This document shows positions 44,401 to 51,261 of a stretch of 64,000 bases of DNA, piece by piece; positions within the stretch are counted from its first letter, which is position 1; each line of letters starts with the position of its first letter. The stretch covers positions 71,081,997 through 71,145,996 of the forward strand of contig CM059193.1 of assembly GCA_030323885.1 (NCBI GenBank), written 5' to 3'. This DNA comes from Branchipolynoe longqiensis. Lineage: Eukaryota > Annelida > Polychaeta > Phyllodocida > Polynoidae. Under the pieces are notes generated by a model that was not told the DNA's origin, made no database searches, and saw only the letters and a program-made list of their open reading frames with translations. The position numbers and the translations under genes were made by a program.

Positions 44401-46953
44401 TGAGATCTAATGGTCCCTTTTTACTCCCTATGAAAAATGATGCTTGTGTACTGAAAGTGCGTATGTGTGTGTGTGTCCCAGATGTGAGTCGTCTGTGTGA
44501 CCGTGATCCACCCCTAGCTGCTGCCTCATGTCTTCAATTTCAAGTACCATCAAGAACCCTGCATTCAAGCTTATGGGGCTGTCACACTACGACGTTTCTG
44601 CCGGCGTGCCGGCAACGCGGAAAATATTTGCAACACGTCGAGAAACGTCAAACTTTTCGGCGATTCAGGGGGTAGTTGGACGCGCGGCAGCGTGTTGGTG
44701 GCGTGATAATAGCCTGTTATTAGCGCGCCGTCAACGGGTATCGACATTGCAGGCGGAAAAGGCCTCCCTCCCTCCTTGTGACTGTGTGTGTGTGTCTCTG
44801 TGTCTGTATGTGTGTCTCTGTGTCGATGTGTGTGTCTCTGTGTGTGTCTGTGTGAGTGTTGTGTGTCTCTGTGTCTCTATGTGTGTGTCTGTGTGTGTGT
44901 GTCTCTGTTTCTGTGTGTATGTCTGTGTCTATGTGTGTGTCTCTGTGTGTGTCTATGTGTCTCTGAGTGTGTGTATCTGTGTCTGTGTGTGTGGCTCTGT
45001 GTCTCTGTGTGTCTCTCTTTGTCTCAGTGTGTGTCTGTGTGTGTATGTGTGTGTCTCTGTATGTGTCTCTGTGTCTCTGTGTGTGTGTCTGTGTGTGTGT
45101 CTCTATGTCTCTGTGTGTGTCTGTGTGTGTATCTCTGTGTCTGTGTGTGTGTGTCTCTGTGTGTGTGTATGTGTGTGTGTCTCTGTGTCTGTGTGTGTCT
45201 GTGTGTGTCTGTGTGTGTGTGTTTCTGTGTGTGTCTCTGTGTCTGTGTGTCTCTGTGTGTGTCTCTGTATGTGTCTCTGGGTCTTTGTGTGTGTCTCTCT
45301 GTGACTGTGTGTGTCTCTCTGTCTGTGTGTCTCTGTGTGTGTCTGTGTGTCTGTATGTGTGTCTGTGTGTCTATGTGTGTCTCTGTGTGTGTCTGTGTGT
45401 GTGTCTCTGTGTGTCTCTGTGTGGGAGGGAGGGAGGGGGGCTGAGAGAGGGACAGAGAGAGAGAGAGGGAGGGAGGGAGAGTGTCTGTGTGTGTCTCTCT
45501 CTCAGAGACACACACAGACACATACACACACATAGAGACACACACTGAGACACAGAGTCACACACAAACACAGACACACACACAGACACACACAGACACA
45601 CACATACACAGAGACACACAAACAGACACAGAGACACACAAACACAAAGACACACACACATACACAGAGACACACACACAGACACATGTACACACACACA
45701 CAGACACACACACACAGAGACACACACAGACATAAAGACAAACACACAAACACAGAGACACACACACAAACACACAGAGACACACATAGGGAGACACAGA
45801 GAGACACACACAGAGACACAGAGCCACACACAGATAGACACACACACGGAGACACACACAGAGACACACACACAGACACACACACAGACACAGAGACACA
45901 CACACAGACACACACAGCAACGTGCGAGCAACGTTCCTCCAACGCGCTGGTAACGTGTGTCGACGTCCTGCAAACGCGCCCGTCGCGCTGATAACGCGTG
46001 TCGACGTCCTGCCAACGCGCCGGTAACGCGCGATCCAACACGTTGGTGCGCGTCGGCGCGCGTCGAAAGTTTTGTGCAAGCACAAAACGATCGGCGCGAC
46101 CCGACGCGCGCCGACGCGCGCCGACGTGTCCATTCACACGTTGCTATCCCTCAACGTGTACCGACGCGCCGGTAACTCGCCGGTAACGCGCCGGTAACGT
46201 ACCGGACGTGTACCGACGTTTCGATCAAAAAAGCAACACGTCGACGCGCGTTGGTGGGAAACGTCGTAGTGTGACAGCCCCATTACATATCATATGGTGC
46301 TAAATGGTGGTTAACAATCTACACAGATTTGTAGAGAAAGAATTTTTCTATGTAATATTATATTTTTCATAAAACATATTTAGTAAAATCATGTTTTACG
46401 ATCATTCCAAAGTTTTCAAACCTCTATTTTTCAAATTGTCCCCACTCGAAATTAGTCGTAATGGAAACAAAACTAAACTTAAGCTAGGGATCTCTACTTT
46501 AACTTTACTGTGAAAGTAGTTATTTTTAGCTCTGATGCCATCACTCGCAGCACACAACATTCAAAGAGGGGTATTGTGCTGAGAAAAAGTCTCCTATTTT
46601 TTTCCAATGGCCAGTCAGCATCAGCATCAGCAACCAGTCCTTAGTTTGGAGTACCTAGAGTGGAAGTGATTGTGTATAACTTACTAGGTCCTAGTAAGTT
46701 GTACACAATCACTTCCACTCTCTTTATACAAACACTGCACACCACTTGTCAAACATACTACATAAGACCGGCTTCTTGATCTGATCAAGTTTAATGCAGT
46801 GTGCTGCATTCGACGCGGCCTACTGTTTACAAGATTACAAGAGAGCATATCACTGCAATTGACGCATAGAAACAATATTAGAGAATAAAACAAGTGACAT
46901 TAAATCGAGTATAGCTTTGTGAACGTACCTCCCCCGTATACTCCTCCACTCAT
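23330..46953 (-). CDS. ACTL6: ACTL6 (BAF53), Arp4-type actin-related protein; exons 1-10
   Basis: Ten exons on the minus strand join in matching phases: 46953-46929, 35332-35256, 34621-34462, 32018-31918, 30654-30557, 29438-29237, 27467-27342, 25474-25334, 24149-24066 and 23425-23330. They total 1110 nt or 370 codons, against about 429 for the vertebrate protein. Family landmarks include MSGGVYGG at the start, [39 protein letters not shown] and [14 protein letters not shown]6 is a nuclear actin-related subunit of SWI/SNF (BAF), INO80 and TIP60/NuA4 chromatin complexes. Introns hold nearly all the transposons of the centre of the window; intron 1 alone is 11.6 kb. The final ~55 codons were not found to the left. 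Confidence 0.93.
24066..24149 (-). CDS. ACTL6: ACTL6 exon 9
   Basis: Twenty-eight codons containing [13 protein letters not shown] and CDIDMRP, a diagnostic ACTL6 stretch. Acceptor ctttatacag, donor gtaagt, phase 0/0. Confidence 0.93.
24215..24882 (-). repeat. tRNA-SINE split by a MITE-like insertion
   Basis: SINE body lies at 24215-24460 and resumes at 24836 (attggtttgactcgacccag aatc). The 375-bp insert at 24461-24835 falls inside the word aagtcattggtttgac. The head is truncated at about 24882. Confidence 0.8.
24461..24835 (+). mobile_element. MITE-like element, 375 bp, with GGGRGACTTT ends
   Basis: It begins gggggacttt and ends aaagtctccc, a 10-bp imperfect inverted repeat. AT stands on both sides. 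The interior has a 92-codon plus-strand ORF that spans most of the element (from 24567, running past its right end) with no family I recognise. Its middle 250 bp recur inverted at 14773-15024. Confidence 0.65.
25015..25300 (+). repeat. Diverged tandem array, ~36-bp unit, 8 copies
   Basis: The unit is approximately aaattgagaagcaattatta ctaatcaaaatttcc. Copies differ by many substitutions, so the array is old. It lies in the ACTL6 intron between exons 9 and 8, ending about 30 bp before the donor of exon 8. Confidence 0.85.
25334..25474 (-). CDS. ACTL6: ACTL6 exon 8
   Basis: Forty-seven codons with [20 protein letters not shown] and [10 protein letters not shown]. Acceptor acgtag, donor gtaagt, phase 0/0. 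This is the conserved actin-fold strand region preceding the second nucleotide-binding segment. Confidence 0.95.
25763..26120 (+). mobile_element. TTAA-type MITE (TTAAAGTTGCATAG family), full copy
   Basis: Full 358-bp copy with TTAAAGCTGCATAGTCCGAT and its inverse at the right, TTAA at both ends. It contains the internal palindrome-like ttttggcatgcttgccaaaa. Confidence 0.88.
26425..27095 (+). pseudogene. DIRS-type RT fragment C, split by a MITE
   Basis: Two pieces, 26425-26464 and 26821-27095, read in one frame when the intervening MITE is removed: [20 protein letters not shown], then the catalytic region with [17 protein letters not shown] and [20 protein letters not shown]. The order and spacing match the RT of elements A and B ([20 protein letters not shown] in A), but divergence is large, so it is a different DIRS-like family. 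The Tyr of the YxDD box is Gln and a stop follows SLTPE. Confidence 0.72.
26465..26820 (+). mobile_element. TTAA-type MITE inserted in DIRS fragment C
   Basis: Full 356-bp copy. TTAA at both ends with the RT reading frame continuing across the site shows that the target duplication is TTAA, as for piggyBac-type elements. Confidence 0.85.
27250..27296. repeat. Poly-T tract
   Basis: About 40 of 45 bases are T, directly downstream of ACTL6 exon 7 in the gene's intron (poly-A on the gene strand). Confidence 0.9.
27342..27467 (-). CDS. ACTL6: ACTL6 exon 7
   Basis: Forty-two codons, [20 protein letters not shown] to DFAASVLQ. Acceptor ttctgcag, donor gtgagt, phase 0/0. This is the ACTL6-specific insertion region relative to conventional actin. 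A long poly-T run lies downstream in the intron. Confidence 0.93.
28385..28548 (+). repeat. 5S rRNA-derived SINE, copy 2
   Basis: The head runs tgtacggccaatatcacatt, cgtctgatgaccgaggttaa, cagtacttcgatgggggacc, following nearly the whole 5S rRNA. The tail caggcttatagctgaccaaa tcagtagcggataagtaa is shared with copy 1. Its end is interrupted by the tRNA-SINE at 28549. Confidence 0.78.
28549..28912 (-). repeat. tRNA-SINE, full copy with 11-bp target duplication
   Basis: GGATAAGTAAT flanks it at 28538-28548 and 28913-28923. On the minus strand the head begins gccagacggggtggccgaat and has an A-box-like and a B-box-like element (ttcgaatcc), the RNA polymerase III signals of tRNA-derived SINEs. The 364-bp body ends in aaaaaata on that strand. 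It landed in the tail of 5S-SINE copy 2. Confidence 0.88.
29237..29438 (-). CDS. ACTL6: ACTL6 exon 6
   Basis: One base completes an Ala codon, followed by 67 codons from [20 protein letters not shown] to VPPYLIASK. It carries the actin phosphate-binding loop equivalent ([17 protein letters not shown]). Acceptor tctgcgtag, donor gtgagt. Confidence 0.95.
29713..30057 (-). repeat. tRNA-SINE, full copy with 12-bp target duplication
   Basis: TATCTTAGTTAG occurs on both sides (29701-29712 and 30058-30069). The minus-strand head reads cccgacgcggtggccgaatc ggtagaacg with B box ggagttcgattcctg. Part of the tail (acatcaaaggtcatatt) is duplicated at 29739-29774. Confidence 0.9.
30085..30365. repeat. 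GGGAGAGA-type purine microsatellite
   Basis: A long pure-purine run (gggagagagagaaggga and variants) in the ACTL6 intron between exons 6 and 5. The Ser/Pro/Leu-rich and Arg/Glu-rich ORFs on both strands come only from the repeat. Confidence 0.95.
30557..30654 (-). CDS. ACTL6: ACTL6 exon 5
   Basis: Thirty-two codons plus two bases, [32 protein letters not shown]. Acceptor tttcttcttag, donor gtatcc (weak). The phase fits exon 6 exactly. Confidence 0.93.
31040..31229. mobile_element. MITE with CAGTAAAACCYCTCTAAA termini, copy 2
   Basis: The left end cagtaaaacccctctaaatc and right end gaggttttactata are inverse, between TA-rich flanks. The interior (gaccgaccattgg, aaatggtccatttagggagg, gtttgggacccaaa) is shared with 15088-15276 and 34921-35085. 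Confidence 0.75.
31329..31833 (-). repeat. tRNA-SINE with inserted MITE, 10-bp target duplication
   Basis: CCCGAATAGA flanks it (31319-31328 and 31834-31843). SINE tail and body start lie at 31329-31393 and the rest at 31663-31833; the minus-strand head has gttcgaatcc-like B box. Roughly 150 bp of body are missing next to the inserted MITE. Confidence 0.8.
31394..31662. mobile_element. MITE with CAGGGATGAAAG termini (copy 2)
   Basis: It starts cagggatgaaagtggtc and ends gatcattcatccctg. It interrupts the SINE at ...gactttat/tatagtg.... An internal direct repeat (tgctgcgggattg) is present. Confidence 0.72.
31918..32018 (-). CDS. ACTL6: ACTL6 exon 4
   Basis: Two bases complete a Val codon, then 33 codons [33 protein letters not shown]. 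Acceptor cctttgcag, donor gtaagt. The 98-bp minisatellite starts about 60 bp upstream of this acceptor. Confidence 0.93.
32080..33677 (+). repeat. Minisatellite, 98-bp unit, ~16 copies
   Basis: The unit reads ctacaagaccttttccacag, ggaatgctgcacagtgagct, gctacccacaatattcatat, tttactaccattaaagggcg, ggttggtggtggaaatcat. Copies are highly similar except the first two. The array fills much of the ACTL6 intron between exons 4 and 3. Long open frames across it come from repetition and do not indicate a protein. Confidence 0.95.
33705..33920 (-). repeat. tRNA-SINE, partial copy fused to the minisatellite
   Basis: From tgcgtactcatggcgacttt to ggaaccgaactcccgacct. The tail part is missing at the minisatellite junction and the far end of the head is missing at the right. 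Confidence 0.8.
34462..34621 (-). CDS. ACTL6: ACTL6 exon 3
   Basis: Fifty-three codons plus one base, starting [20 protein letters not shown] and containing [19 protein letters not shown]. It is the least conserved exon, with an acidic loop, but its position, phase and YYIDT/KVPR motifs fit ACTL6. Acceptor gtttttttcag, donor gtaagt. Confidence 0.9.
34715..34810 (-). repeat. tRNA-SINE, small fragment
   Basis: Reads ggttttacatcctagcaaca tctaagatcacagtgcgcac tca with an internal deletion, then diverges. Confidence 0.6.
34921..35085. mobile_element. MITE with CGGTAAAACCTCTCTAAA termini, copy 3
   Basis: Left end tacggtaaaacctctctaaa, right end ggagattttactgta, TA at the outer edge on both sides. 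Interior as in copies 1 and 2. Confidence 0.78.
35256..35332 (-). CDS. ACTL6: ACTL6 exon 2
   Basis: Two bases complete an Asp codon, then 25 codons [25 protein letters not shown]. This is the first phosphate-binding loop of the actin fold. Acceptor ctttgcag, donor gtacgt. Confidence 0.95.
35420..35466. repeat. (CA)n(TA)n microsatellite
   Basis: Reads cacacacacacacacatata followed by further TA repeats, in ACTL6 intron 1. Confidence 0.95.
36520..36802. mobile_element. Fold-back element with GTTCAGGGTRCGCCTCCGA termini
   Basis: The left word gttcagggtacgcctccgag appears twice (36529 and 36573). Its inverse tcggaggcgtaccttgaaca is at the right. Inner inverted words gaaaatggccgcc and ggcggccattttc add a second stem. 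No ORF of note. Confidence 0.65.
36866..37632. mobile_element. MITE-like element with CGTAGCCTGGCGGTCTAG ends
   Basis: Left cgtagcctggcggtctaga (about 36870) is inverse to right cctagaccgccaggctacg (about 37610). An ~85-bp segment (gagtagagcttagcagatta to tttcatgatattctat) is present at 37207-37292 and again at 37424-37505. Confidence 0.65.
37700..37756 (+). repeat. Dispersed repeat R, left part flanking DIRS B
   Basis: Reads accgacccgccccccaccca ggggggaggctaaggactaa cacgtgtata. The same sequence continues uninterrupted at 59150-59185 and 59977-60020. Here it breaks where DIRS B begins. Confidence 0.8.
37757..38077. repeat. Snap-back terminus of DIRS B (two ~90-bp inverted arms)
   Basis: Arm 37757-37846 (gattagttagacgaatctta to tagacgtgggcgaggg) is the inverse of 37988-38077. 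The ~140-bp loop contains gagaaggaagcacatccggg tccagcaat, which also occurs inverted near 43430-43470. The layout is identical to element A although the sequence differs. Confidence 0.82.
38068..38675. repeat. 304-bp tandem duplication inside DIRS B
   Basis: Positions 38068-38371 and 38372-38675 are nearly identical, from aactaatctattttacctcg through the recombinase C-terminal codons to cgtttcacgg. The duplication adds a second terminal-repeat copy and a spare piece of recombinase 3' end. The intact ORF uses the right-hand copy. Confidence 0.9.
38560..39672 (-). CDS. Tyrosine recombinase of DIRS element B, 370 aa
   Basis: The frame is intact and about three-quarters identical by eye to the enzyme of element A. 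Catalytic residues: Arg in [13 protein letters not shown], His/Arg in [31 protein letters not shown] with the Tyr nucleophile. It starts at 39672, overlapping the RT-domain ORF by 235 nt in a different frame. The protein would catalyse integration of the element. With RT broken in this copy it could act only in trans. Confidence 0.92.
   Translation of the reverse strand: MGHSTLASETSRDGQKHAMLPKIPRKSETSGTVSAPRKRVGDSFGSIPFFKNKYLEQFGLDKITQQRLVSHAWRKGTVKMYTTYLKKWGIYCLLKKVKPMNPTISQVGRFLRFLEDEGLGYGAINAARCALSIILPRINGETMGKHHVICWIIRSIYQRNPPKPKYNRFWDVSLVFKLFKDWPENKFLDVKLLGFKVALLLLLVTGHRGQTIVALSLNGLEIDSKEATFDLTTLLKSNRLGDPLSTISVTSFTEDRKLCVVSAIRTYISKTRTIRNSRQLLVSFIKPHKGISRDTLARWTMTVLKLSGVNTNRYSSHSTRGAMVSKARLLGISVKRILAHAGWKTARSFAKHYHKRLEKPQPIAQRLLTN
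39438..41400 (-). pseudogene. RT / RNase H / methyltransferase-like ORF of DIRS B, with stops
   Basis: The open 467-codon part (40841-39438) carries [66 protein letters not shown] and the methyltransferase-like tail ([45 protein letters not shown]). The preceding RT piece (41216-40893) has [20 protein letters not shown] and [11 protein letters not shown]. Two stops (after NDQLF and in the CAP*LF segment) and a small deletion with frameshift near 41310 inactivate it. RT, RNase H and a Dam-like domain in this order define the DIRS1 group. Confidence 0.87.
41439..42763 (-). pseudogene. ORF1 (gag-like) of DIRS B, frameshifted
   Basis: By comparison with A the start is ATG at 42763 ([14 protein letters not shown]). 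The protein has Pro-rich and acidic N-terminal parts, a Lys-rich run ([15 protein letters not shown]), the conserved helical middle ([38 protein letters not shown]) and an Arg/Gly/Phe-rich tail ([12 protein letters not shown]). The first frame ends at 41810 and the tail continues in another frame from about 41845, so one frameshift is needed. A role in packaging the RNA is inferred. Confidence 0.75.
43505..43930 (+). repeat. Dispersed repeat R, right part flanking DIRS B
   Basis: From atacataaacaatacccata ctcaacgaggtgg through aacagggtggacgacagcga ttggttaa and aattctccgagcgtttatat g to gtcggtcctaaacattgctt attcatat. It matches 58850-59135, 59185-59450 and 60020-60440. Confidence 0.8.
44574..46282. 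mobile_element. Harbinger-type MITE, 1.7 kb, with giant TG/CA palindrome
   Basis: Perfect 25-bp terminal inverted repeats (TGGGGCTGTCACACTACGAC followed by GTTTC) are flanked by TTA on both sides (44571-44573, 46283-46285), the hallmark of PIF/Harbinger elements. No transposase ORF is present. CpG-rich subterminal regions full of acgcgccggtaacg-like words surround a long TGTGTCTC / GAGACACA inverted microsatellite. It lies in ACTL6 intron 1, about 650 bp from exon 1. Confidence 0.85.
44780..45915. repeat. Inverted microsatellite (TGTGTCTC)n then (GAGACACA)n
   Basis: About 640 bp of tgtgtctctgtgtctgtgtg type repeat is followed by a GA-rich turn (45425-45480) and then about 420 bp of the reverse-complement type. 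All long ORFs across it (Cys/Val/Ser-rich or Thr/His-rich) are artefacts. Confidence 0.95.
46657..46723. repeat. 67-bp near-perfect palindrome
   Basis: agagtggaagtgattgtgta then taacttactagg is mirrored by cctagtaagtt and gtacacaatcacttccactc tct with a 1-bp centre and one mismatch. It is located in ACTL6 intron 1, about 200 bp downstream of exon 1 on the gene strand. Confidence 0.9.
46929..46953 (-). CDS. ACTL6: ACTL6 exon 1 (start codon)
   Basis: ATG at 46953-46951 opens MSGGVYGG plus one base, followed by the donor gtacgt. Joined to exon 2 across an 11.6-kb intron it gives [19 protein letters not shown], matching the conserved N-terminus of the family. Phase 1 matches exon 2 exactly. Confidence 0.92.
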
Positions 46954-47110
46954 TGCGCAAAATTGTCGTAAACACCAGAAATGTAAAACGACACAAATCT
47001 CACACCGGCTTCTCAGCAATGGCGGCTTCCTTTCAGTCTCGACGGTCTCTAACCTCTTCAGATCAGTGGGTCTGGGAGCTACGGTAGTTCAGTCTCTCGC
47101 CATCTGGTGG
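46954..47110 (-). promoter_or_regulatory. Putative ACTL6 5'UTR / core promoter region
   Basis: Sequence directly upstream of the start codon. The word caatggcggcttcc at 47016-47030 (plus strand) resembles a YY1 element, common near transcription starts of housekeeping genes. gccatctggtggcg follows at 47100. No TATA box is evident. The transcription start itself cannot be placed. Confidence 0.4.
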
Positions 47111-47550
47111 CGTGAATATTAATTTATGAATTCAAGGCATTAATTACCATGAGCATACACTGAATGCATAAACAACACTCACCTACACTTGCAAGCTAAA
47201 GTACAGACTCGGTGGATGCATTCCAGGTGCTACTGCTGAAGTGAAGAGAAATTGTTTTATCTACATAGAATTAATGGTTGGTCCCAGCCAATGCCATTCC
47301 GTTTCCTTTAGGCAACCTAGGATCCTTAGTTTTACCTTAGATAAAAGTAAAGATTCACCTCTGACGCTATATCAGCGGTGAATTCCATCCCTATGTAAAA
47401 GTTGGAGAAAAAGTTTCTCGATATTGATGGCCTTAGAAAGGCTTAGTTTGGCAGTCCTACCTTATGTTGATAAACATTCAATACCTACAATCCAAGTGTA
47501 TATGTTTTCCCTCAACATGTACACTCCACAGTGTTCAAATCACATAATAT
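47111..47550. other. No gene seen; one short palindromic repeat
   Basis: A palindrome-like word (gattcacctctgacgctata tcagcggtgaattcc) with flanking tatgtaaaagttggagaaaa a occurs at 47350-47415 and again in inverse at about 58440-58515, marking a small dispersed repeat. Otherwise nothing assignable. Confidence 0.45.
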
Positions 47551-47910
47551 TGTAGTAGTCTGAACATGAGCTCTACTATCACGTGGTAGCAGCGGAGACT
47601 ATGACGCCACCAGCGCAGTACCATTACACTGCGCCAGGTGGCAGCACGGGTAGCCACCGGTCAGACCCCAACTGGGCTGACCTCTACTGCGTGTGGTTGA
47701 CCCCCCCCCCCCCCCCCCCCCCCCACACACACACCTATAGAGTCGATGTGGGATCTGGCGAGTCAGGGGGCGGGTCAGACAACTACTGACGCTGCGGAGA
47801 GGAGATGGTTCAATAAACCAAGGGTGAAGCGTACACTGAATTGAATCTTGGTGTTCTTCCGTGTGACTGCGTGTGAGAGAGAGAGAGTCGGAGGGCCATG
47901 GGCCATTACA
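47551..47910 (+). repeat. LTR of a retrotransposon (plus orientation)
   Basis: It starts TGTAGTAGTCTGAACATGAG and ends ...CATTACA, includes a polyadenylation signal (ttcaataaacc at ~47810) and a long C-run (47700-47724). A 360-bp inverse copy lies at 51262-51618. Downstream, ttggtgccgtgagcc at 47911 looks like a primer-binding site, so this is a 5' LTR. Confidence 0.8.
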
Positions 47911-50900
47911 TTGGTGCCGTGAGCCAGCTTGCCTTCTGCGTAAGGGGGGTGAGTATTGGACCTGGGCCATGGACTCCGAAGGTAGGTTCTCTTCGTAATT
48001 TGTAATTATGGAGGGGGCGACGGCAGGCCAACTGCGTAGTGGGCGCCAGTACCAAAATGATGGTACAGGGGGTCCCGACGCAGTGGGTTGCGCCGTGGTG
48101 AGCGGGGACGCTTCTGCAGTGAGTTACACTGCACCACGCTCAAAGTTCGCCTGTGGGGGGTGTCGATGTTGTAACGTTCATCACTAATACAGGTGCCGGC
48201 GTCATAGGGGACCGCCGCCAGGTGTCAGTGAGTGGCGGAGGGGGGGGGGGGGGGTGTGTAGCCACTCCCCCGCTAGTGCCGAGGTGGTGTCGCCTAGGGG
48301 TGCTGAAGGTGCTGATAGCTATTGGACGCAGTTAGCCCGACTGAGTGGCAGTCCGCCGCCAGGTATTGCGCCGTTGTTTACATCGGTGGCGATACAGGGT
48401 GGTGGGCGTGACGCGCGGTTGGGCACTCATTCTGATAGTGGTGGCGCGGCAGTCGCGCCATCATAGCAGGCGAGATGTTCTCTCCGTTAATGATAATACA
48501 GGGTAGGGCATTACGCGAGTGCGATGAAAGTGGCTTCGCTCAGTTGAGATTGCAGTCTCTGTCGATCAGTACTGGGTGGGCGGTACGAGGTAGTCGCGTT
48601 GAGGTTGGGCTCGCACTGTGAGCAGTCTAGTGAGGTATTCGCTCGTGGGGGGGTGTCGTGAGGACTGTAGCACGTTCTGTGCGAGGTGGGGCTGAGATGG
48701 TGATCCCGAAGTCCCTGTCGTAGGTGAGAGTTCCCCGGCTTGGCGACAGGCTCGTGTGATGACTCGCTAACGTTTACGTTGAGCATGATTTGGTTATGGG
48801 TCGTACGTTTCTTGGTCCGGTCGGGTAGAGCGTCGGAGGAGATGCGGATCCGCCAATCTGCGAGCTTGGAAGCGGTCCAGTTTGACGGTATGGCGGGGGG
48901 AGACGACGTTGTGATGATCTCTAAAGTCTTCCAATGCTGCGACATTCGCACTCGAGTTAGCAGGAGCTAAGCGCGTCTACGGTTTGTTTCCGCTAGAGGA
49001 GGCAAGATCTAGGAGTCAGTGAATGTTGGTGGATGACGCAATTCTGGGCGTTCGGAAGCTAGGTTGTCCGTGGAGGCGGATGTGACAGCGATTGGATGCG
49101 AGGTCACAGTTGCTACGCCGAGAGGTTGAGCATTTGATGCTTTGGTAAGTCCTGTGCGACGCGGCGTTTTTCAGGCTGAAGGACGGCGTCAGGCGTTTGG
49201 TGGAGAGTCATGCGGAGGAGTATCTGATCTAACGTTTGCTAGCTGCAGAAGACGCATGATTCTCGAGATCTATGAGGGCGCGCAGCCGGTAATCTGCGGT
49301 TCGCCGGTTTGAGGCGCTGAAGTGGGGCGGCGAGGTGCAGGTGCGAGCTTCCAGAGCGTGGCGCAGCCTGGTTCTGCCGGGAGGGTGTGGGGTGGGGGGC
49401 GGCGGGGGGAGCGTTGTGAGGGTGTGAGCTGGCGGGGGGGGCGGGGGGGGGGGGGGGGGGGGTGAGGGGGGGGTGGGGCTGGGGGAAGTCTACGGGGGTT
49501 GTGCGGTCGAGACGCGGTTGTCGAGAGTGCAATGAGCAGATTCAGCTGACCCGGGTTTTCGCGGGGTATAGCTCCGTGTCACCTGGCTTGGCGGTGCGCC
49601 GTACTCAGGTGAGGCGGTGGGGACCGGTGCCGGCATATGGAGCCGGGAGCCATCCGTTGGGGGGGGGCGGGGGGGGGGGGGGGGGGGGGGGGGGGTGCTG
49701 GGCAACATGTTCGGGGTGTCCTGTGCAGGATTCCGTATTACGTGGGTAGGACTCATGAGGAGGTGCGGAGAGACCATGTGACCGGTAGGTTTGGGGGGTG
49801 AGCATTTCCGTATATGCATCATTACCTGGGCTGCCGGTGGTCATCAGGTGCTCAGTGGGAATGGGCCGGTCGCAAGGCTGGTGGAGTCGTGATCGCTCAA
49901 TGGTGGAGCGACGTGGGAGACTGCTTCGATCGAATCGGGTACGAGTTGGTCCGTGGCATGGACTGCGCTGGAGAGTACCACTGGAAGAATCGTCCTAATC
50001 CCGTGGCAGGTATACAGCGCATGATTACAGGTGCAGTTGATGCGGAAGCTGGAAGATACTGGTGAGTGGAGGGATAGACTTGATATCGAGCTGTTTCGTT
50101 CTTATATGAGGATCATGGGGGAGCAGGGAGCCTCGTTATTCCGGTGTTGCGCTCATATTGAGGAGATGGGGCCGTGCGACGGACTGCGTGGCACGCCGTG
50201 GGAGGCGCCATGGGTGGAGGTACGATGGATCAGAAATGCGTACTGAGTTATCGTCGTGACACGGTGGCGCGTGGACCACCATGGAAGATCGCTGGTAGCT
50301 GCGAAGATACCCGGATGAAGTCTGCGGCTATCGTGCTGGTAATCGTACGTGTCGTTGACAGTCTACAGCGGGAGGTGGATGCAGGGCGGCCTGGAGGCGT
50401 GGCGGGAGGGATGACTGGGGAGAGTGAGCGTGGCGATCTAGCGACTAAGGCATAGGTCGAGGTTGCGTGTGCTGCACTCTAGATCGGGGGAGCAGACATG
50501 CTGCGCAGTGGACGGTGGCGGCCCGAGGCAAGTCATCTCTGGAGGTAGTGTTTGAGGACGCGTCAAGAACGATACTGCGCGCAAGGTCACGTGCGGTCGT
50601 TGCTGCTTTGGGTCGTATTGGCCTATCCGATGAGGCGTATACGTACTCTCGAGGAGGCTCGTATAGCCGAGTGATCGCGGGTAGGTGGCTCGTGTTATTC
50701 GGGCCAGTTCGCGGCACCTCGGCGTGGTGGCTAATGCCTAACTTCGGGGGTTGCTGGGGAGAGCGCATCGGGGGTACGCCATCGGAGCGGCCGGGCGCCT
50801 TGGGATGTCGGCATGCGAGGGCTGAGCTCGGGCGGGGGCGGGTGGGGGGGGGTTATCAGGTCGCCGCCTATACGTCTAAGGCGTGGTCCCAGGGTTGGAT

Positions 50901-51261
50901 GCGTGATGGGATGGGGGGAGCAGCAATCTGCTGCGCCAGGTGGGAACAGGTGGCCTAGTCATCTGGGTTATTTGCGCGCAGGCGCGCTAGCTAAGAAAGA
51001 TACGCGTGCGCGTGATCTCGAATTGTGCACGCCGTGCGTTGCTTTGCTTTGCTTTCAGTCATTGGCCTATCCAATGTACTGGAGGTAAAACGTACTCTCG
51101 AGGAGGCTGTAATAGCCGGTGATCGCCGAGGACGTTAGGGACAACTCAGGTGTTGATCGGGCTAGGTTGGCGCGTCACCGTAAGGACAGGGACGTGAAGG
51201 CTAAGCCTAATTTAAACGCCTAGGGTTGGACCGTTTGGGCTTAGGCCCAACCCAATTGATA
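47911..51261 (+). mobile_element. Decayed interior of the plus-strand LTR element
   Basis: It begins with the primer-binding-site-like ttggtgccgtgagccagctt. The rest is GC-rich with very long G-runs (49430-49465, 49660-49695) and short plus-strand ORFs in changing frames, for example 49814-50065, 50031-50246 and 50174-50455. These may be one former gene broken by frameshifts. I see no protease, RT or integrase motif. Which coding part of the family this represents is unknown. Confidence 0.5.

Noticed and set aside
44528..46137. Several ORFs of 170-260 codons on both strands (Cys/Val/Ser-rich or Thr/His-rich)
   Set aside because: They are translations of the TGTGTCTC / GAGACACA microsatellite and its flanks inside a MITE; overlapping in all frames and of extreme composition.
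48511..50768. Minus-strand ORFs of 97-146 codons across the G-rich region
   Set aside because: Pro/His-rich translations of C-runs opposite the G-rich plus strand; no sustained frame or motif.
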